Assembly: GCF_003966915.1 (NCBI RefSeq)
Contig: NZ_AP018150.1
Span: 806,001 to 870,000 of the forward strand
Source: Mycoavidus cysteinexigens
GTDB lineage: Bacteria; Pseudomonadota; Gammaproteobacteria; Burkholderiales; Burkholderiaceae
Direction of reading: 5' to 3'
DNA: 64,000 bases
Below, piece by piece: positions 16,409-26,210 of this stretch; position 1 is the stretch's first letter; every line of letters begins with the position of its first letter. The notes beneath the pieces are model-generated. The model was given only the letters and a program-made list of their open reading frames with translations, was not told the origin of the DNA and searched no databases. The position numbers and the translations under genes are program-made.

Positions 16409-19400
16409 ATGCTAAAAAATACTTTTGATAAGTCACAATCGACTGTGCCTGATGTGCCGAGCTCTAGTCGTTTGCCGTTGGGAAAGGGTGAGTTTGAGCC
16501 TGAGGTTGTGCGGCGGCGATCGTACCCTATAGGGGAAGCGTTCGATGTGCTGACGCATTCCGGGACAAGCCAAAAATCGAGCACGAACCGGCCTAAGGCG
16601 AGTCGAATCGATAAAACTAACGATGCTTTATCGATTGAGGAAAACGGCGAGGAATTGAGGTCGCTTGGCGCTTCACCTCAGTATAAAGTCCATGCTGAGC
16701 GAGAGCTGCCTAGCTTAAATCCTGACACAATGCGCAAGCTGGTCAAGCAGCATAGAGGAGCCCAAGCGGCAAAAACTTGGGCTAATCAGCTTGATGGCGC
16801 TATTCAGGGCACCTCTTTCGGTGAGTTTGTGCGTAGTCAATTCAACCAGCATTTAAGTCTGGATGAGGCGCAAGAATTTGGCGCTATGGTCAAGCAAATA
16901 TTACGGGATAAGTCGGCTCCTGATGCGACTAAGCAGTTGGTTACTGTACCACTGTTGCGCGTCCTGGCCCAGGTGACTAATGGCGATCCCGATTTAGCTA
17001 TAGAGGTGCTGGTGCGGCTTGGGCGTCCGCTCGATATTGGCATGCATGAATCCGCATCAGGAGAGACGCAGATTGACCAGTATGCTTGGCGCTGCGCGCA
17101 GCAACTGGCCTATGAGCGAGGTCCAGCATTAAACGCCTTACTCAAGCTACAGGGAATCGATCCGGCTCAAGCGGCTCAAGCGACTTTGAGTAAGGCAACT
17201 AGACTGACTGTCTATCTGCAAGCAGCGCATAAATTACACATACTGGAGAAAGCGCTTGATCTTGAAGCTGGAGCTAGTGTTGGAATAAACGCTAAAGCTA
17301 AACTAAAAGAAAAGCCTGAAGCTAAGCAAGCTCTGGCGGCGTTGAAAGTGGCTTGCTTGGCTGACCTCACGGCAAAATCCTGTACTGATAAGACATTAAA
17401 TTTAGCTGCATTGGAAAAAAATAATACTCTAAAACCTGATGAGATTGCTGCGTATTGGACTTGGGTGCAAGGTTTTGAGGAAAACCAGTTGGGCTCATTA
17501 CTGGATAAAGTCAATTCCCGCTTATTAAAAGCTGGAAAAGCCTGGGTTGCGCGTGGTCAGGCGCGCGCAGTGCTGCAAAATAAGATTGATCAAGCGCCAA
17601 ACTGGAGTTTTGCGCGTTTGCTAGCTAGAGCTGAACTCTTCCTTGATGACGTGCCGCGCGCGTTTAATCAGAAAAAAACACCTTACCGGACGACCGAGCC
17701 TGCGGTTGATGACGAACTACAAGTTATTTATGGCGAAACCCTCCTCATTGTACATAGTGAGCTTTGCTCTTATGGTGAAGAGTTACTCAAGGGGGCACGC
17801 AATGCAGAGGAGTTGGCTGAGACGGCATTCACTATAGCTAAGATTAAACAACGGATAGAGTTGCATGCGCCAAAGCAACACGAAGCCACTCATATAGGGT
17901 CTATGGATAATATAGAAGCTCTATTAAAGTTAGCGAGAAAACAGCTTGATTCACAACCTGAACTTGAGGATAAAGCAGTTAAAAAAGCTTTAGAGCTGTT
18001 GGACCAAAAGAAAGAGGAGGAAATCAAAGCATTAAAGAATTCCGACTCCAGTGCCTCGACATATGGGCTATTCAGCTGCGATGAGCTCGAGGGCATTGCA
18101 GATCAATTTTTCTTAGGCGCAAAGGCATCTGAGACAGAGGACGGGCGGCAATCACGCAAAGTTATGCTGGCTTTATTAAAACAAGCCAAGCAGCAAGCCA
18201 TGCTGCTTAATCCTATGCCGCTGCATGAAATTAATCCAGAGACGCTACAAGCCTTTCAACTGAACTACATTAATCAAACTAACGGCAGTCGCTTTGAGGA
18301 ATTTGATGGTGGCCGGGTCGGCTTAGGTTTAGGCGTGGTGTTAAAAACGCATGGAGCAGCGTCGGTTGGCTTGTTTGCGAGAAGGACTTATGGTGCAGAA
18401 GCGGCGCATGCGATGAGTTTAAATGATGCTGGATTGCAACTTGAATTCGGCAAAAGACAACGCAAAACGCTAGCTGTCAGGGGTAACGCGTTTTTCGGGA
18501 AACGTTTCAACCTGGGTTTAACCAAACTGATATTCGGCGGTGGGTTTACTGCGGGCATGAATTATCAAACGGGTGAGGCAGAACATGCGACGTTGCATGC
18601 ACTGAAATCTGCGGGCGCGCAAGGCGATGATAAAGCGTGGCGCGACACTGCGGAAAAGATGGTTAAAAACTACTGGAGCGCAATAGAATCCGCGCAGAGT
18701 GATTCGGAAAACCAGCAGCAGGCTTTTTTAAACGTACTGGCCAGAGCGAATTTTGATGATCCTAATATTCTATTGGGGAATCGGAATAGGAGTAATACGC
18801 AGGTTGATTTATTTATGACGGCTAGCTTAGGCGCCTACGTGGCACTCAATCCGCAGAGTGACTCGCCCACCAGCATTGGCTTAGCCGGGGAATTGACGGC
18901 CAAAGCCACACCTTATAGCGTGGGCCGGGAGACTCTGACAAACGATGTTGCGCAAGGCCAACAAAAGCGCGCGGGCCAGGCCAGCGCTATTTTGGTGGAT
19001 ACCTCGGGACGCCTTTTGCCGGGAGTAGGCATTCCAGTCGAAACGGATGCTATTAAGGAGGTTGGACTCGGTGGGGGCCTTACTCGTTTGCGGCGGATAC
19101 ATCAGAAACTGAATACTAAAAAGACTGTAGCGGAACAAGGGCGCCATGGCACTTTACACATTATGCATAACCCTCAAGGAATTGTGCCAAAGCTTACTGT
19201 TATTGACGAAACCTTTGCAAACAGCAGCCATTTTAAGGAAATGCTAGGTCAGGATTCGCGCTGGAGTCATTTATACGAAGCAAGGCTGGACAATTTTATC
19301 GCTGCCACGCCAAATGAAAAGGAAGCCAAACCAATTTTTGGCGTACGTTGGCAGTTAAAGGACGATCAAGATTTAATTGATAAGATTAATGGCTACACGC

Positions 19401-19702
19401 ATGAAATGACGCAACTGTACAAGGTAGCGCAGCAGACCGTGGATAAAGCAGAAAAGCGCACAATTAAAGAGCGTATTGACGAGTTGCAAAGCCGGGTCGA
19501 TGGGCTTTTTGCCGATCCTGCTTCATGGGAACTCTATGGCCTTTTTAAAGCGCGAGAAGCAAAACAAGGTTCTTCAGAAGGTTGGAAATATATAGGATGG
19601 GCAACGCATGAACACGAACGGACCTCGGTAAGTGATGTTGAGTGGCTGCTGTCCTCTAAGCTAGACAAAGGGAAAAAGAAGCTAGAGAGGGCAATAAATT
19701 AG
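16409..19702 (+). CDS. Candidate type III effector, AWR (RipA)-like, 1097 residues
   Basis: I do not recognise an enzymatic domain. The N-terminal 100 residues are Ser/Pro/Arg-rich and lack a Sec signal, as in type III secreted proteins. The middle is helical and Ala/Leu/Lys-rich. The region about 640-900 is Gly-rich (GRVGLGLGVVLKTHG and later KLIFGGGFTAGMNYQTG). Two Ala-Trp-Arg triads occur, at residues 226-228 and 743-745; that triad gives the Ralstonia AWR effector family its name, and those effectors are of similar length. A hrpII box upstream supports the idea. Membership in AWR is an inference from length, triads and promoter, not from an alignment. It ends with a 4-base convergent overlap with the ankyrin gene. 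Confidence 0.6.
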   Translation: MLKNTFDKSQSTVPDVPSSSRLPLGKGEFEPEVVRRRSYPIGEAFDVLTHSGTSQKSSTNRPKASRIDKTNDALSIEENGEELRSLGASPQYKVHAERELPSLNPDTMRKLVKQHRGAQAAKTWANQLDGAIQGTSFGEFVRSQFNQHLSLDEAQEFGAMVKQILRDKSAPDATKQLVTVPLLRVLAQVTNGDPDLAIEVLVRLGRPLDIGMHESASGETQIDQYAWRCAQQLAYERGPALNALLKLQGIDPAQAAQATLSKATRLTVYLQAAHKLHILEKALDLEAGASVGINAKAKLKEKPEAKQALAALKVACLADLTAKSCTDKTLNLAALEKNNTLKPDEIAAYWTWVQGFEENQLGSLLDKVNSRLLKAGKAWVARGQARAVLQNKIDQAPNWSFARLLARAELFLDDVPRAFNQKKTPYRTTEPAVDDELQVIYGETLLIVHSELCSYGEELLKGARNAEELAETAFTIAKIKQRIELHAPKQHEATHIGSMDNIEALLKLARKQLDSQPELEDKAVKKALELLDQKKEEEIKALKNSDSSASTYGLFSCDELEGIADQFFLGAKASETEDGRQSRKVMLALLKQAKQQAMLLNPMPLHEINPETLQAFQLNYINQTNGSRFEEFDGGRVGLGLGVVLKTHGAASVGLFARRTYGAEAAHAMSLNDAGLQLEFGKRQRKTLAVRGNAFFGKRFNLGLTKLIFGGGFTAGMNYQTGEAEHATLHALKSAGAQGDDKAWRDTAEKMVKNYWSAIESAQSDSENQQQAFLNVLARANFDDPNILLGNRNRSNTQVDLFMTASLGAYVALNPQSDSPTSIGLAGELTAKATPYSVGRETLTNDVAQGQQKRAGQASAILVDTSGRLLPGVGIPVETDAIKEVGLGGGLTRLRRIHQKLNTKKTVAEQGRHGTLHIMHNPQGIVPKLTVIDETFANSSHFKEMLGQDSRWSHLYEARLDNFIAATPNEKEAKPIFGVRWQLKDDQDLIDKINGYTHEMTQLYKVAQQTVDKAEKRTIKERIDELQSRVDGLFADPASWELYGLFKAREAKQGSSEGWKYIGWATHEHERTSVSDVEWLLSSKLDKGKKKLERAIN

Positions 19703-20526
19703 GCGAATTGATGATTCAGTGCAAGATGATTTTCTATCGTCTCTGTGTATGGTGGGAGCGGGTCAAGCAAAGCAACTATGGCGGCGCCGATATCGGCCTC
19801 TCCGGGATCAGAACTTTTCGTGAGCTTGTGGGCAAGGTCTAGTGGCGTTTCGTCCCTAGAGTTTTTGAGTAGTTTCGCTTTGAAGTGGAGCAAAGTGGTT
19901 ATCGCTGTTAGGTTTTGCTTACTCACGGCGATATGCAGTGCGGTCTGCCCAAATTTACCTTTTACGTTTATATCTGTTTCTAATGCGAGATCGACTTCTT
20001 TTTCTGGCGGGGTGAGCAAAGCGAGTATTAGGTTAAGATTTTCGTGATCGATGGCTAGCGAGAAAGGGGTTTGTCCTTGATGGTCTTTAATGCCATTGGC
20101 GCCCCCTTTTTTACGCAAATATTGAACGTCTGCATCGTCTTTTTGGGCCATAACAAAGATATGCAGTGCGGTTTGGCCGCGTTGGGAGGTGACTGTATTC
20201 ACCTTTGCCCCATTTTTGATTAATGCTGTGACTATAACTTGCGCTTCATCGGAATCGTTGATTAGCATAATTTCGAGAGCAATTTGTAAAGGCGAGTAAC
20301 CGCTTCTTTTTTCTAACTCATTAACATCAGCGCCTTCTCGCAAGAATCGATATAGTTGGGCAATCTGACTAGCCCTGGCAGCATTATGCATGGTTTGATT
20401 TTTACGATACTCCCTTACAGACATCGTCTGAATTTGGCTCGCAGATGCTGCTCTTATAGAAGTTTGCTGCGCATTAAGGGGTTCTTCTCGGTTTTGACTG
20501 AAAAAAGTCAAAGAACTAATGCGCAT
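19699..20526 (-). CDS. Ankyrin-repeat protein
   Basis: A 275-residue protein with four to six ankyrin repeats: the series TMHNAARASQIAQLYRFLRE, GYSPLQIALEIMLIN, GQTALHIFVMAQKDDADVQY, GQTPFSLAIDHENLNLILAL, GQTALHIAVSKQNLTAITTL, DETPLDLAHKL. The first about 40 residues (Ser/Gln-rich, no membrane segment) could be a secretion signal. Ankyrin repeats bind other proteins and are common in effectors of intracellular bacteria. The gene faces the AWR-like candidate and overlaps its end by 4 bases. I see no hrp box directly upstream; ridA ends only 32 bases before its start. Function unknown. Confidence 0.8.
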   Translation of the reverse strand: MRISSLTFFSQNREEPLNAQQTSIRAASASQIQTMSVREYRKNQTMHNAARASQIAQLYRFLREGADVNELEKRSGYSPLQIALEIMLINDSDEAQVIVTALIKNGAKVNTVTSQRGQTALHIFVMAQKDDADVQYLRKKGGANGIKDHQGQTPFSLAIDHENLNLILALLTPPEKEVDLALETDINVKGKFGQTALHIAVSKQNLTAITTLLHFKAKLLKNSRDETPLDLAHKLTKSSDPGEADIGAAIVALLDPLPPYTETIENHLALNHQFA

Positions 20527-20558
20527 AAATTTCCTCTTTTATCCAGACGTTAAATTAC

Positions 20559-21014
20559 TTATTTCACTTCCGCAATCAACTCAATTTCAACGCAAGCGCC
20601 CAGCGGCAATTGGATCACGCCAGCGGCGGAACGCGCATGCTTGCCGCTGGCGCCAAACACGCTGACAAAAAGTTCCGAAGCGCCATTGGTGACCCTATGT
20701 TGCTCGGTGTAATCAGGGGTTGAGTTGACCAAACTAAATAGTTTAACGATTCGGCTCACTTGGTTGAGATCTCCGGTGTGCGCATGCAAAGTTGCGATTA
20801 GGTCAATCGCAATTGAGCGGGCGGCCAAGCATGCCATATCGGTGGTCATGTTTTCGCCTAGTTTACCAATCCATGGCTGCCCGTCTTTTTTAGCGATATG
20901 GCCGGAAAGATAGACGAGTTTGCCGCTTTGCATACTCATTGAATACGCGGCAACCGGCGCAGCAGCGGTGGGTAATTCAATGCCAAGTTCATCTAATTTT
21001 TTATAAATAGACAT
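20559..21014 (-). CDS. RidA (YjgF/YER057c/UK114) family protein
   Basis: A 151-residue member of the longer RidA-like subgroup. RidA enzymes hydrolyse reactive enamine/imine intermediates made by PLP enzymes. The C-terminal signature HARSAAGVIQLPLGACVEIEL holds the active-site arginine and the Pro-x-x-A-x-V-E-I-E strand. It starts 8 bases after the stop of the DMT transporter gene, so the two probably form an operon. Length and an N-terminal extension (KKLDELGIELPTAAAPVAAY) separate it from canonical 128-residue RidA, so exact substrate is uncertain. Confidence 0.9.
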   Translation of the reverse strand: MSIYKKLDELGIELPTAAAPVAAYSMSMQSGKLVYLSGHIAKKDGQPWIGKLGENMTTDMACLAARSIAIDLIATLHAHTGDLNQVSRIVKLFSLVNSTPDYTEQHRVTNGASELFVSVFGASGKHARSAAGVIQLPLGACVEIELIAEVK

Positions 21015-21022
21015 AATTTTCT

Positions 21023-21937
21023 TTAATTGTGGACAATTTTTTGAGGGGTGAGGCTACTTGGCGGCAGCGCTGCAATTCGCGTACGGCTGCTCAGCGTAAG
21101 CATGACAACCACGGCCGCGGCAAAAATCCAAGTGTCTGGCCCGACGCGCTCGCCAAAAAAGCAGGCGGAAAAAGCTAGGGTGAAAAATACTTGTAGCTGT
21201 TGCACTTGGCTAACACGCGCGATACCCCCTAAAGCGAGACCTGCGTACCAGATAAAAAGACCTATAAACTGCGAAAAAAATGCAGCATATCCAAAAGCCA
21301 GCCAAGATTTAAGCGCAATTGGACCCGTATGGAGCCAAGCCAGCCAAATCACGGGTAGGGTTAGAAACGGAGCGGCGATAACCAGTGCCCAGCAAATCAC
21401 GCGCCAGCCTCCCATTTGTTTGGCGAGGCGGCCGCCTTCCGTATAACCTAGCCCGCCAAAAGCCACCGCAATCAGCATAAAAATATCTCCGCTCATTAAC
21501 GTGCCGCCGCCGGCGCGGATGGCGTATGTAAGAATGAGTGCGCTACCCCCGATTGAGCATAGCCAAAATGTGCGCGAGGGTTTTTCACGCGCGAAGAAAA
21601 CCGCATACACGGCGACGCATAAGGGCTGTAAGCCATTTACAATCGCGCCGTGCGAGGCGGGCAGAGTCCGCATGGCCCAAGCGGTGCATACCGGAAATAC
21701 GATAATTGCGCCTAACGCAACAATCGCCAGACCTTTGAATTGCTGTTTGGTTGGCCAGCGTTCACGACGCCAGGCAAGTAAGAGGGCGGCAGGTATGGCC
21801 GCCGCGAGTGAACGCCCAAGTCCATTCAGTAGGGGATGGATGTCTTGAATTGCGATGCGTGTCATCGGTAGGGTTAGACTAAAGATAATCACGCTTAGCA
21901 AGCCAAGCAACATGCCCTGAGTTTCACGTGGATTCAT
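21023..21937 (-). CDS. DMT-family (EamA) transporter
   Basis: About 304 residues from the ATG at 21937 (MNPRETQGMLLGLL). The frame is open 26 codons further upstream, but that part is hydrophilic and unlike the family. The protein is ten predicted membrane helices in two EamA halves: LLSVIIFSLTLPMTRIAIQD begins the first, and LAFGYAAFFSQFIGLFIWYA lies in the second. EamA carriers export amino acids, metabolites or drugs by exchange with protons. It is co-oriented with and nearly touching the ridA-like gene, which may point to an amino-acid-derived substrate, but that is inference. Confidence 0.87.
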   Translation of the reverse strand: MNPRETQGMLLGLLSVIIFSLTLPMTRIAIQDIHPLLNGLGRSLAAAIPAALLLAWRRERWPTKQQFKGLAIVALGAIIVFPVCTAWAMRTLPASHGAIVNGLQPLCVAVYAVFFAREKPSRTFWLCSIGGSALILTYAIRAGGGTLMSGDIFMLIAVAFGGLGYTEGGRLAKQMGGWRVICWALVIAAPFLTLPVIWLAWLHTGPIALKSWLAFGYAAFFSQFIGLFIWYAGLALGGIARVSQVQQLQVFFTLAFSACFFGERVGPDTWIFAAAVVVMLTLSSRTRIAALPPSSLTPQKIVHN

Positions 21938-22154
21938 TGTAGAGTGCTCCGCAGCGTTAGATTTGGCCAACGGCTCCAAAGTATTAATGATAGGAAAAGG
22001 GCGCTCGAACAGCAATTTAAAGTGCGGCGCGATGAATCCGTCAACCCGCGTTAAAATAGAGTAACGAACATAAAAGCGCTCTGCATGAGCTGCGTATTTC
22101 GTGTGCTAGGTAAGTTGCGCAGGTTGTTTATATCCGCGCCTCTCTAGGCTTTCT

Positions 22155-22182
22155 CTTGAAATATAGGAAAACACCTCCATTA
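22155..22182 (+). promoter_or_regulatory. Sigma-32-like heat-shock promoter of htpG
   Basis: CTTGAAA at 22155-22161 is a perfect -35 box for the heat-shock sigma factor. After 13 bases comes CTCCATTA (22175-22182), close to the -10 consensus CCCCATNT. The htpG start is about 50 bases downstream. The match and the identity of the gene agree. Confidence 0.65.
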
Positions 22183-22233
22183 ATCTGGCACGCTCCACTA
22201 ATGTGAATTTAACAGCCCTTAAGGATTTTGACA

Positions 22234-24126
22234 ATGACACAAGAAACCCTGAGTTTTCAGGCAGAAGTCAAACAGCTTCTGCAGTTGATGATCCACTCTC
22301 TTTATAGCAATAAAGAGATCTTTTTGCGCGAATTGATCTCAAACGCGTCAGATGCGGCGGACAAGCTGCGTTTTGAGGCCATTGCAGATGCCGCGCTCTA
22401 TGAAAATGATGCGGATTTACGCATTCGCATTGCCTATGACGCCACAGCGCGCACCATTACGATTGAGGATAACGGGATTGGCATGAGTCGTGAGGAAGCG
22501 ATTGCTAATCTTGGCACGATTGCGCGCTCGGGGACCAAGGAGTTTTTTGCCAAGCTATCTGGCGATGCGCAAAAAGATGCGGCGCTGATTGGTCAATTTG
22601 GCGTGGGCTTTTATTCCGGCTTTATTATTGCCGATCAAATCACGGTTGAATCGCGTCGCGCTGGATTGCCGGCTAGCGAAGGGGTGCGCTGGCACAGCGC
22701 TGGGGATGGTGAATTTAGCGTAGAGGCGATTGAGAGACCCGCGCGTGGCACCTCAATTACACTCCATCTGCGCGAAGGCGAAGACGATTTTCTATCCGCC
22801 TGGCGCTTAAAGTCTATTATCCGAAAATATTCAGACCATATTGCACTGCCCATTTTGATGGTTAAAGAAGAGTGGGATCAGGAAAAACAAGAAACAGTGC
22901 GCCTTGACGAAGATGAAACGATCAACCAAGCGAGTGCTTTATGGGCGCGCGCAAAAAGCGAAATTGACGAGAGCCAGTATAAGACCTTTTACCAGCATCT
23001 AGCGCATGACCAGCAAGAGCCGCTGATCTGGACGCATAATCGGGTTGAGGGACGGAATGAATACATTCAACTTTTATACGTTCCTAGCCAAGCACCGTTT
23101 GATTTATGGGACCGAAATCAACGTGGCGGTTTAAAGTTGTATGTCAAGCGCGTATTTGTGATGGAGGATGCTGAGCAATTACTGCCCGCGTATCTGCGCT
23201 TTATTCGAGGTGTGGTTGATACAAACGATTTACCTCTCAATGTCTCGCGTGAAATTTTGCAAGAAAGCCGCGACGTTAAAGCGATACGGGATGGGGTGAC
23301 TAAGCGCTCGCTCTCTATGTTAGAAGAATTGGCAGAAAAAGAGGCGGAAAAATATGCAGCGTTTTGGCAGCAATTCGGTCAAGTATTAAAAGAAGGCATG
23401 GGCGAGGATCAGGCTAATCGCGAGCGGATTGCCGCGCTCTTGCGCTTCGCTAGCACAACCCAAGATACGGCGGCGCAAACCGTTACTTTGGCGGACTATG
23501 TCGCGCGCATGAAAGAGGGTCAGACTAAGATTTATTATGTGACGGCAGATAGCTGGCAGGCAGCACGCAATAGCCCGCACCTTGAGGTGTTCCGCAACAA
23601 AGGCGTGGAGGTATTATTGTTGACGGACCGAGTCGATGAATGGATGCTGTCTTTCTTAAACGAATTCGAGGGCAAGCCGCTCAGTAGCGTAGCGCGCGGC
23701 GATCTTGATCTAGGCGCCTTGAGCGACGCGGAAAAAGCCGAGCAAGCAAAAGCCAGTGAAACCTTGCAGCCGGTTATCGAAAAAATGAAAGAGGTCTTGC
23801 AAGACAAGGTGAAAGATGTACGGACTACATTCAGGTTGACTGACTCGCCAGCTTGCTTAATTGTCGACGAAAACGAGATGAGCGGCTATTTGCAACGGAT
23901 CTTAAAATCAGCCGGTCAAAAAGCGCCAGAATCTAAGCCCATTCTAGAAATCAACCCAGAACATGCATTGATTAAGCGGCTAGAGGTTGAACAAGCGGGG
24001 TTTGCTGACTGGAGCCACTTGCTTTTCGATCAAGCGCTGTTGGCCGAAGGCGGGACGCTGAATGATCCGGCTGATTATGTGAAGCGCGCTAATATGTTGT
24101 TATTAGAAGGGCTGGAACGCTGCTAA
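22234..24126 (+). CDS. htpG: Molecular chaperone HtpG (Hsp90)
   Basis: About 630 residues, full length for bacterial Hsp90. ATP-binding motifs of the N-terminal GHKL domain are clear: [15 protein letters not shown], then [14 protein letters not shown], then [11 protein letters not shown]. The middle domain contains the catalytic-arginine stretch around [20 protein letters not shown]. The C-terminal dimer domain follows. I chose ATG at 22234 (MTQETLSF) because AAGGA lies at proper distance; an in-frame TTG two codons earlier would place that site too close. An 8-kb to 25-kb distant fragment of the same gene occurs at 47755-47859. Upstream sequence carries a heat-shock-type promoter. Confidence 0.96.
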   Translation: MTQETLSFQAEVKQLLQLMIHSLYSNKEIFLRELISNASDAADKLRFEAIADAALYENDADLRIRIAYDATARTITIEDNGIGMSREEAIANLGTIARSGTKEFFAKLSGDAQKDAALIGQFGVGFYSGFIIADQITVESRRAGLPASEGVRWHSAGDGEFSVEAIERPARGTSITLHLREGEDDFLSAWRLKSIIRKYSDHIALPILMVKEEWDQEKQETVRLDEDETINQASALWARAKSEIDESQYKTFYQHLAHDQQEPLIWTHNRVEGRNEYIQLLYVPSQAPFDLWDRNQRGGLKLYVKRVFVMEDAEQLLPAYLRFIRGVVDTNDLPLNVSREILQESRDVKAIRDGVTKRSLSMLEELAEKEAEKYAAFWQQFGQVLKEGMGEDQANRERIAALLRFASTTQDTAAQTVTLADYVARMKEGQTKIYYVTADSWQAARNSPHLEVFRNKGVEVLLLTDRVDEWMLSFLNEFEGKPLSSVARGDLDLGALSDAEKAEQAKASETLQPVIEKMKEVLQDKVKDVRTTFRLTDSPACLIVDENEMSGYLQRILKSAGQKAPESKPILEINPEHALIKRLEVEQAGFADWSHLLFDQALLAEGGTLNDPADYVKRANMLLLEGLERC

Positions 24127-24129
24127 GTT

Positions 24130-24729
24130 ATGCGCATGCTGTTCAACGCGGCGAATGCGCAGTGGCGCGTGCTGCCGCGCCCGCTTTTTTCTGCTGCTCA
24201 GAAAAATTGGTTAACGCGCGGCGGCTCATTGACGCAACGTTTGCAGACATTGGGCCGAGTTGAGGTGCAGGTAGTGCGTGAAGCCGTTGATTTTGCCTGG
24301 GCGGGTGAAGCGCATTGTTTAAAGGCGCGCGCCCGCCAGCGCGTATGGGCGCGTGAAGTGCTGTTACTGGTAGAGGGCGAGCCTTTTATTGCCGCGCGCA
24401 GTATTGCGCCGTTGCCGGCCAGCCGTGGCGTTTGGGCAGACATCCGCCAGTTACATACGCGCTCTTTATCTGAGCTATTGTACGGTGGCGTGATTAAACG
24501 CTCGGCCTTGGCAAGTCGGCCCATTGGAAAGGGCGATCCTCTCTACCATTTTATTCAGCGTTGCTTTGAGCGAGCAGCGCTGCGTCGAGATTTGACACCG
24601 CCGTTGAGCGCAGCGCCGGTGGCACGCCGCTCGATTTTTATGCATGCTGGCCAGCCTTTACTGGTCACCGAGTGCATGTTGGCGGCGTTGTGGCTACGCC
24701 TGGCCGAACCTAATAGACAAACCGGATGA
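24130..24729 (+). CDS. ubiC: Chorismate lyase
   Basis: A 199-residue cytosolic enzyme that splits chorismate into 4-hydroxybenzoate and pyruvate, the first step to ubiquinone. Family landmarks are WLTRGGSLTQRLQTLG near the N-terminus, the central VWADIRQLHTRSLSELLYGG, and a C-terminal VTECMLAALW with the acidic active-site residue. It starts 3 bases after the htpG stop and overlaps the next gene by 4 bases (ATGA), so it is translated from the same run of genes. Confidence 0.88.
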   Translation: MRMLFNAANAQWRVLPRPLFSAAQKNWLTRGGSLTQRLQTLGRVEVQVVREAVDFAWAGEAHCLKARARQRVWAREVLLLVEGEPFIAARSIAPLPASRGVWADIRQLHTRSLSELLYGGVIKRSALASRPIGKGDPLYHFIQRCFERAALRRDLTPPLSAAPVARRSIFMHAGQPLLVTECMLAALWLRLAEPNRQTG

Positions 24730-25211
24730 TATTGCAAGGCTTTCCACCGGTGCTGGCAAACGATACGCGGGTGCTGATTCTGGGTAGTTTCCCTGGTGCG
24801 GCATCGCTGCTGGCGACCCAATATTATGCCCATCCGCGTAATCAGTTCTGGCGTTTATTGGGAGAATTGCTGAATGAACCGCTGGCAGAACTGACGTATG
24901 CGGTTCGGCTTGAGCGCATACTCGCTTATCGCATTGGGCTCTGGGATGTGTTGGCGGCTTGTCAGCGTCAGGGGAGTCTGGATACCGCGATTCGCCAAGC
25001 TGCGCCGAATGATTTTTCTGGTTTGCAGCAATGCGCTCCAAGGCTTGAAAAAATTTGCTTTAACGGCAAAACCGCGGGCCGGTTTGCGCCCGTGCTGCAG
25101 GCTGCGGGTTATCAAACATTGGCTTTGCCATCTTCAAGCCCAGCTTATGCTGCGCTTTCATTTGAACAAAAACTGCACGCTTGGCGTGAAATTTTGCATG
25201 ACAAACTCTAA
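24726..25211 (+). CDS. DNA-deoxyinosine glycosylase (UDG superfamily, family 6)
   Basis: A 161-residue base-excision repair enzyme that removes deaminated purine (hypoxanthine) from DNA. The start GFPPV, the active-site strand RVLILGSFPGAASL, YYAHPRNQFWRLLG and the C-terminal TLALPSSSPAYAALSFEQKL loop are typical of hypoxanthine-DNA glycosylases. It overlaps ubiC by 4 bases and the following gene by 14 bases, which suggests tight co-expression. Confidence 0.87.
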   Translation: MILQGFPPVLANDTRVLILGSFPGAASLLATQYYAHPRNQFWRLLGELLNEPLAELTYAVRLERILAYRIGLWDVLAACQRQGSLDTAIRQAAPNDFSGLQQCAPRLEKICFNGKTAGRFAPVLQAAGYQTLALPSSSPAYAALSFEQKLHAWREILHDKL

Positions 25212-25995
25212 TAAACCTAGCTTAAGGGATAAGCACACGCCGCACTTTGCGCCGGTTAATTTTTCTGAGGCAGCGGGAGTGCGTTATTTACATTTGGGTA
25301 GCGAATGGGTGCAAGGCGCGATGCGCTTGCGCGCGCCAATGCGGCTTGAACTCGAATATGCGCAACAGATGATGGCTTGGTTGCTGTTTCTTGACCCGCC
25401 GGCGCAGATTGTGCAACTCGGACTAGGCGCGGCGTCGCTCACCAAATTTTGTTACCACTATTGCCCCGCGTCGCAGGTCATGGCAATTGAATTAAATCCG
25501 GCGGTGGTGCTTGCTGCGCGCGCTATGTTTGAGCTCCCGCCTAACGATGCGCGTTTATCTGTGATTGAAGCGGATGCTTGGGATTTTGTGCGGGATGCAT
25601 CGCACTACGGCACCATTGGTGCTATGCAAGTCGATTTATATGATGCTACGGCAAGCGGTCCGGTGCTTGGAAATACCGCATTTTACCGAGCGTGCCGCGC
25701 GTGTTTAACTGCGCCGGCTATCTTGACGGTTAATTTATTTGGCGATCATCCCAGCTTTGCGCGCAATATGCGTAGTTTGAACGAGGCTTTTGCCGGACGT
25801 GTGATCGCTCTGCCTAGCATCCATGACGGCAATCGAGTCGCGCTGGCTTTTAATGGCCCGCCGCTGGCTTTTGATTGGAACGCGCTGACGATCCATGCAC
25901 GCAGTATTGAAAAGAAATGGCGCTTGCCGGCGCGTGCTTGGTTGTCCGCGCTATCTGAGGTTGTTGAGATACAACATAATACGTTTTCAATTTAA
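25198..25995 (+). CDS. Spermidine synthase-like protein (class I methyltransferase fold)
   Basis: About 265 residues from ATG at 25198 (MTNSNKPSLRDKH). An open stretch upstream in the same frame lies inside the glycosylase gene and is not needed. The nucleotide-binding core shows QLGLGAASLTKFCYHYCP, then the acidic MAIELNPAVV, and LSVIEADAWDFV, followed by MQVDLYDATASG. This is the layout of polyamine aminopropyltransferases. Related beta-proteobacterial proteins are annotated as spermidine synthases, but several active-site residues cannot be checked by eye, so substrate is uncertain. It overlaps the glycosylase gene by 14 bases. Confidence 0.82.
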   Translation: MTNSNKPSLRDKHTPHFAPVNFSEAAGVRYLHLGSEWVQGAMRLRAPMRLELEYAQQMMAWLLFLDPPAQIVQLGLGAASLTKFCYHYCPASQVMAIELNPAVVLAARAMFELPPNDARLSVIEADAWDFVRDASHYGTIGAMQVDLYDATASGPVLGNTAFYRACRACLTAPAILTVNLFGDHPSFARNMRSLNEAFAGRVIALPSIHDGNRVALAFNGPPLAFDWNALTIHARSIEKKWRLPARAWLSALSEVVEIQHNTFSI

Positions 25996-26210
25996 CGTGA
26001 GTGCAAAGCTGGAACAACTTGCAGCATATTTTGGTATACATTAACTAAATGATTTGGTTTTTAAAGGCATTCTGAATGAGGATGCATTGATACTTCAGCT
26101 CGCGGCTGGCTACAGCGGCGCACCCCTAACTCGCACAAGCGCAATACAAACTTGCTACTCGCGTTGAGATTCAATGCCACGATTGCATTAAGATCATCAA
26201 AGAAAAAGGT

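Noticed and set aside
22228-22233. TTG start two codons before the chosen htpG start
   Set aside because: The Shine-Dalgarno site would lie too close to [11 protein letters not shown] at 22234 is the normal Hsp90 start.
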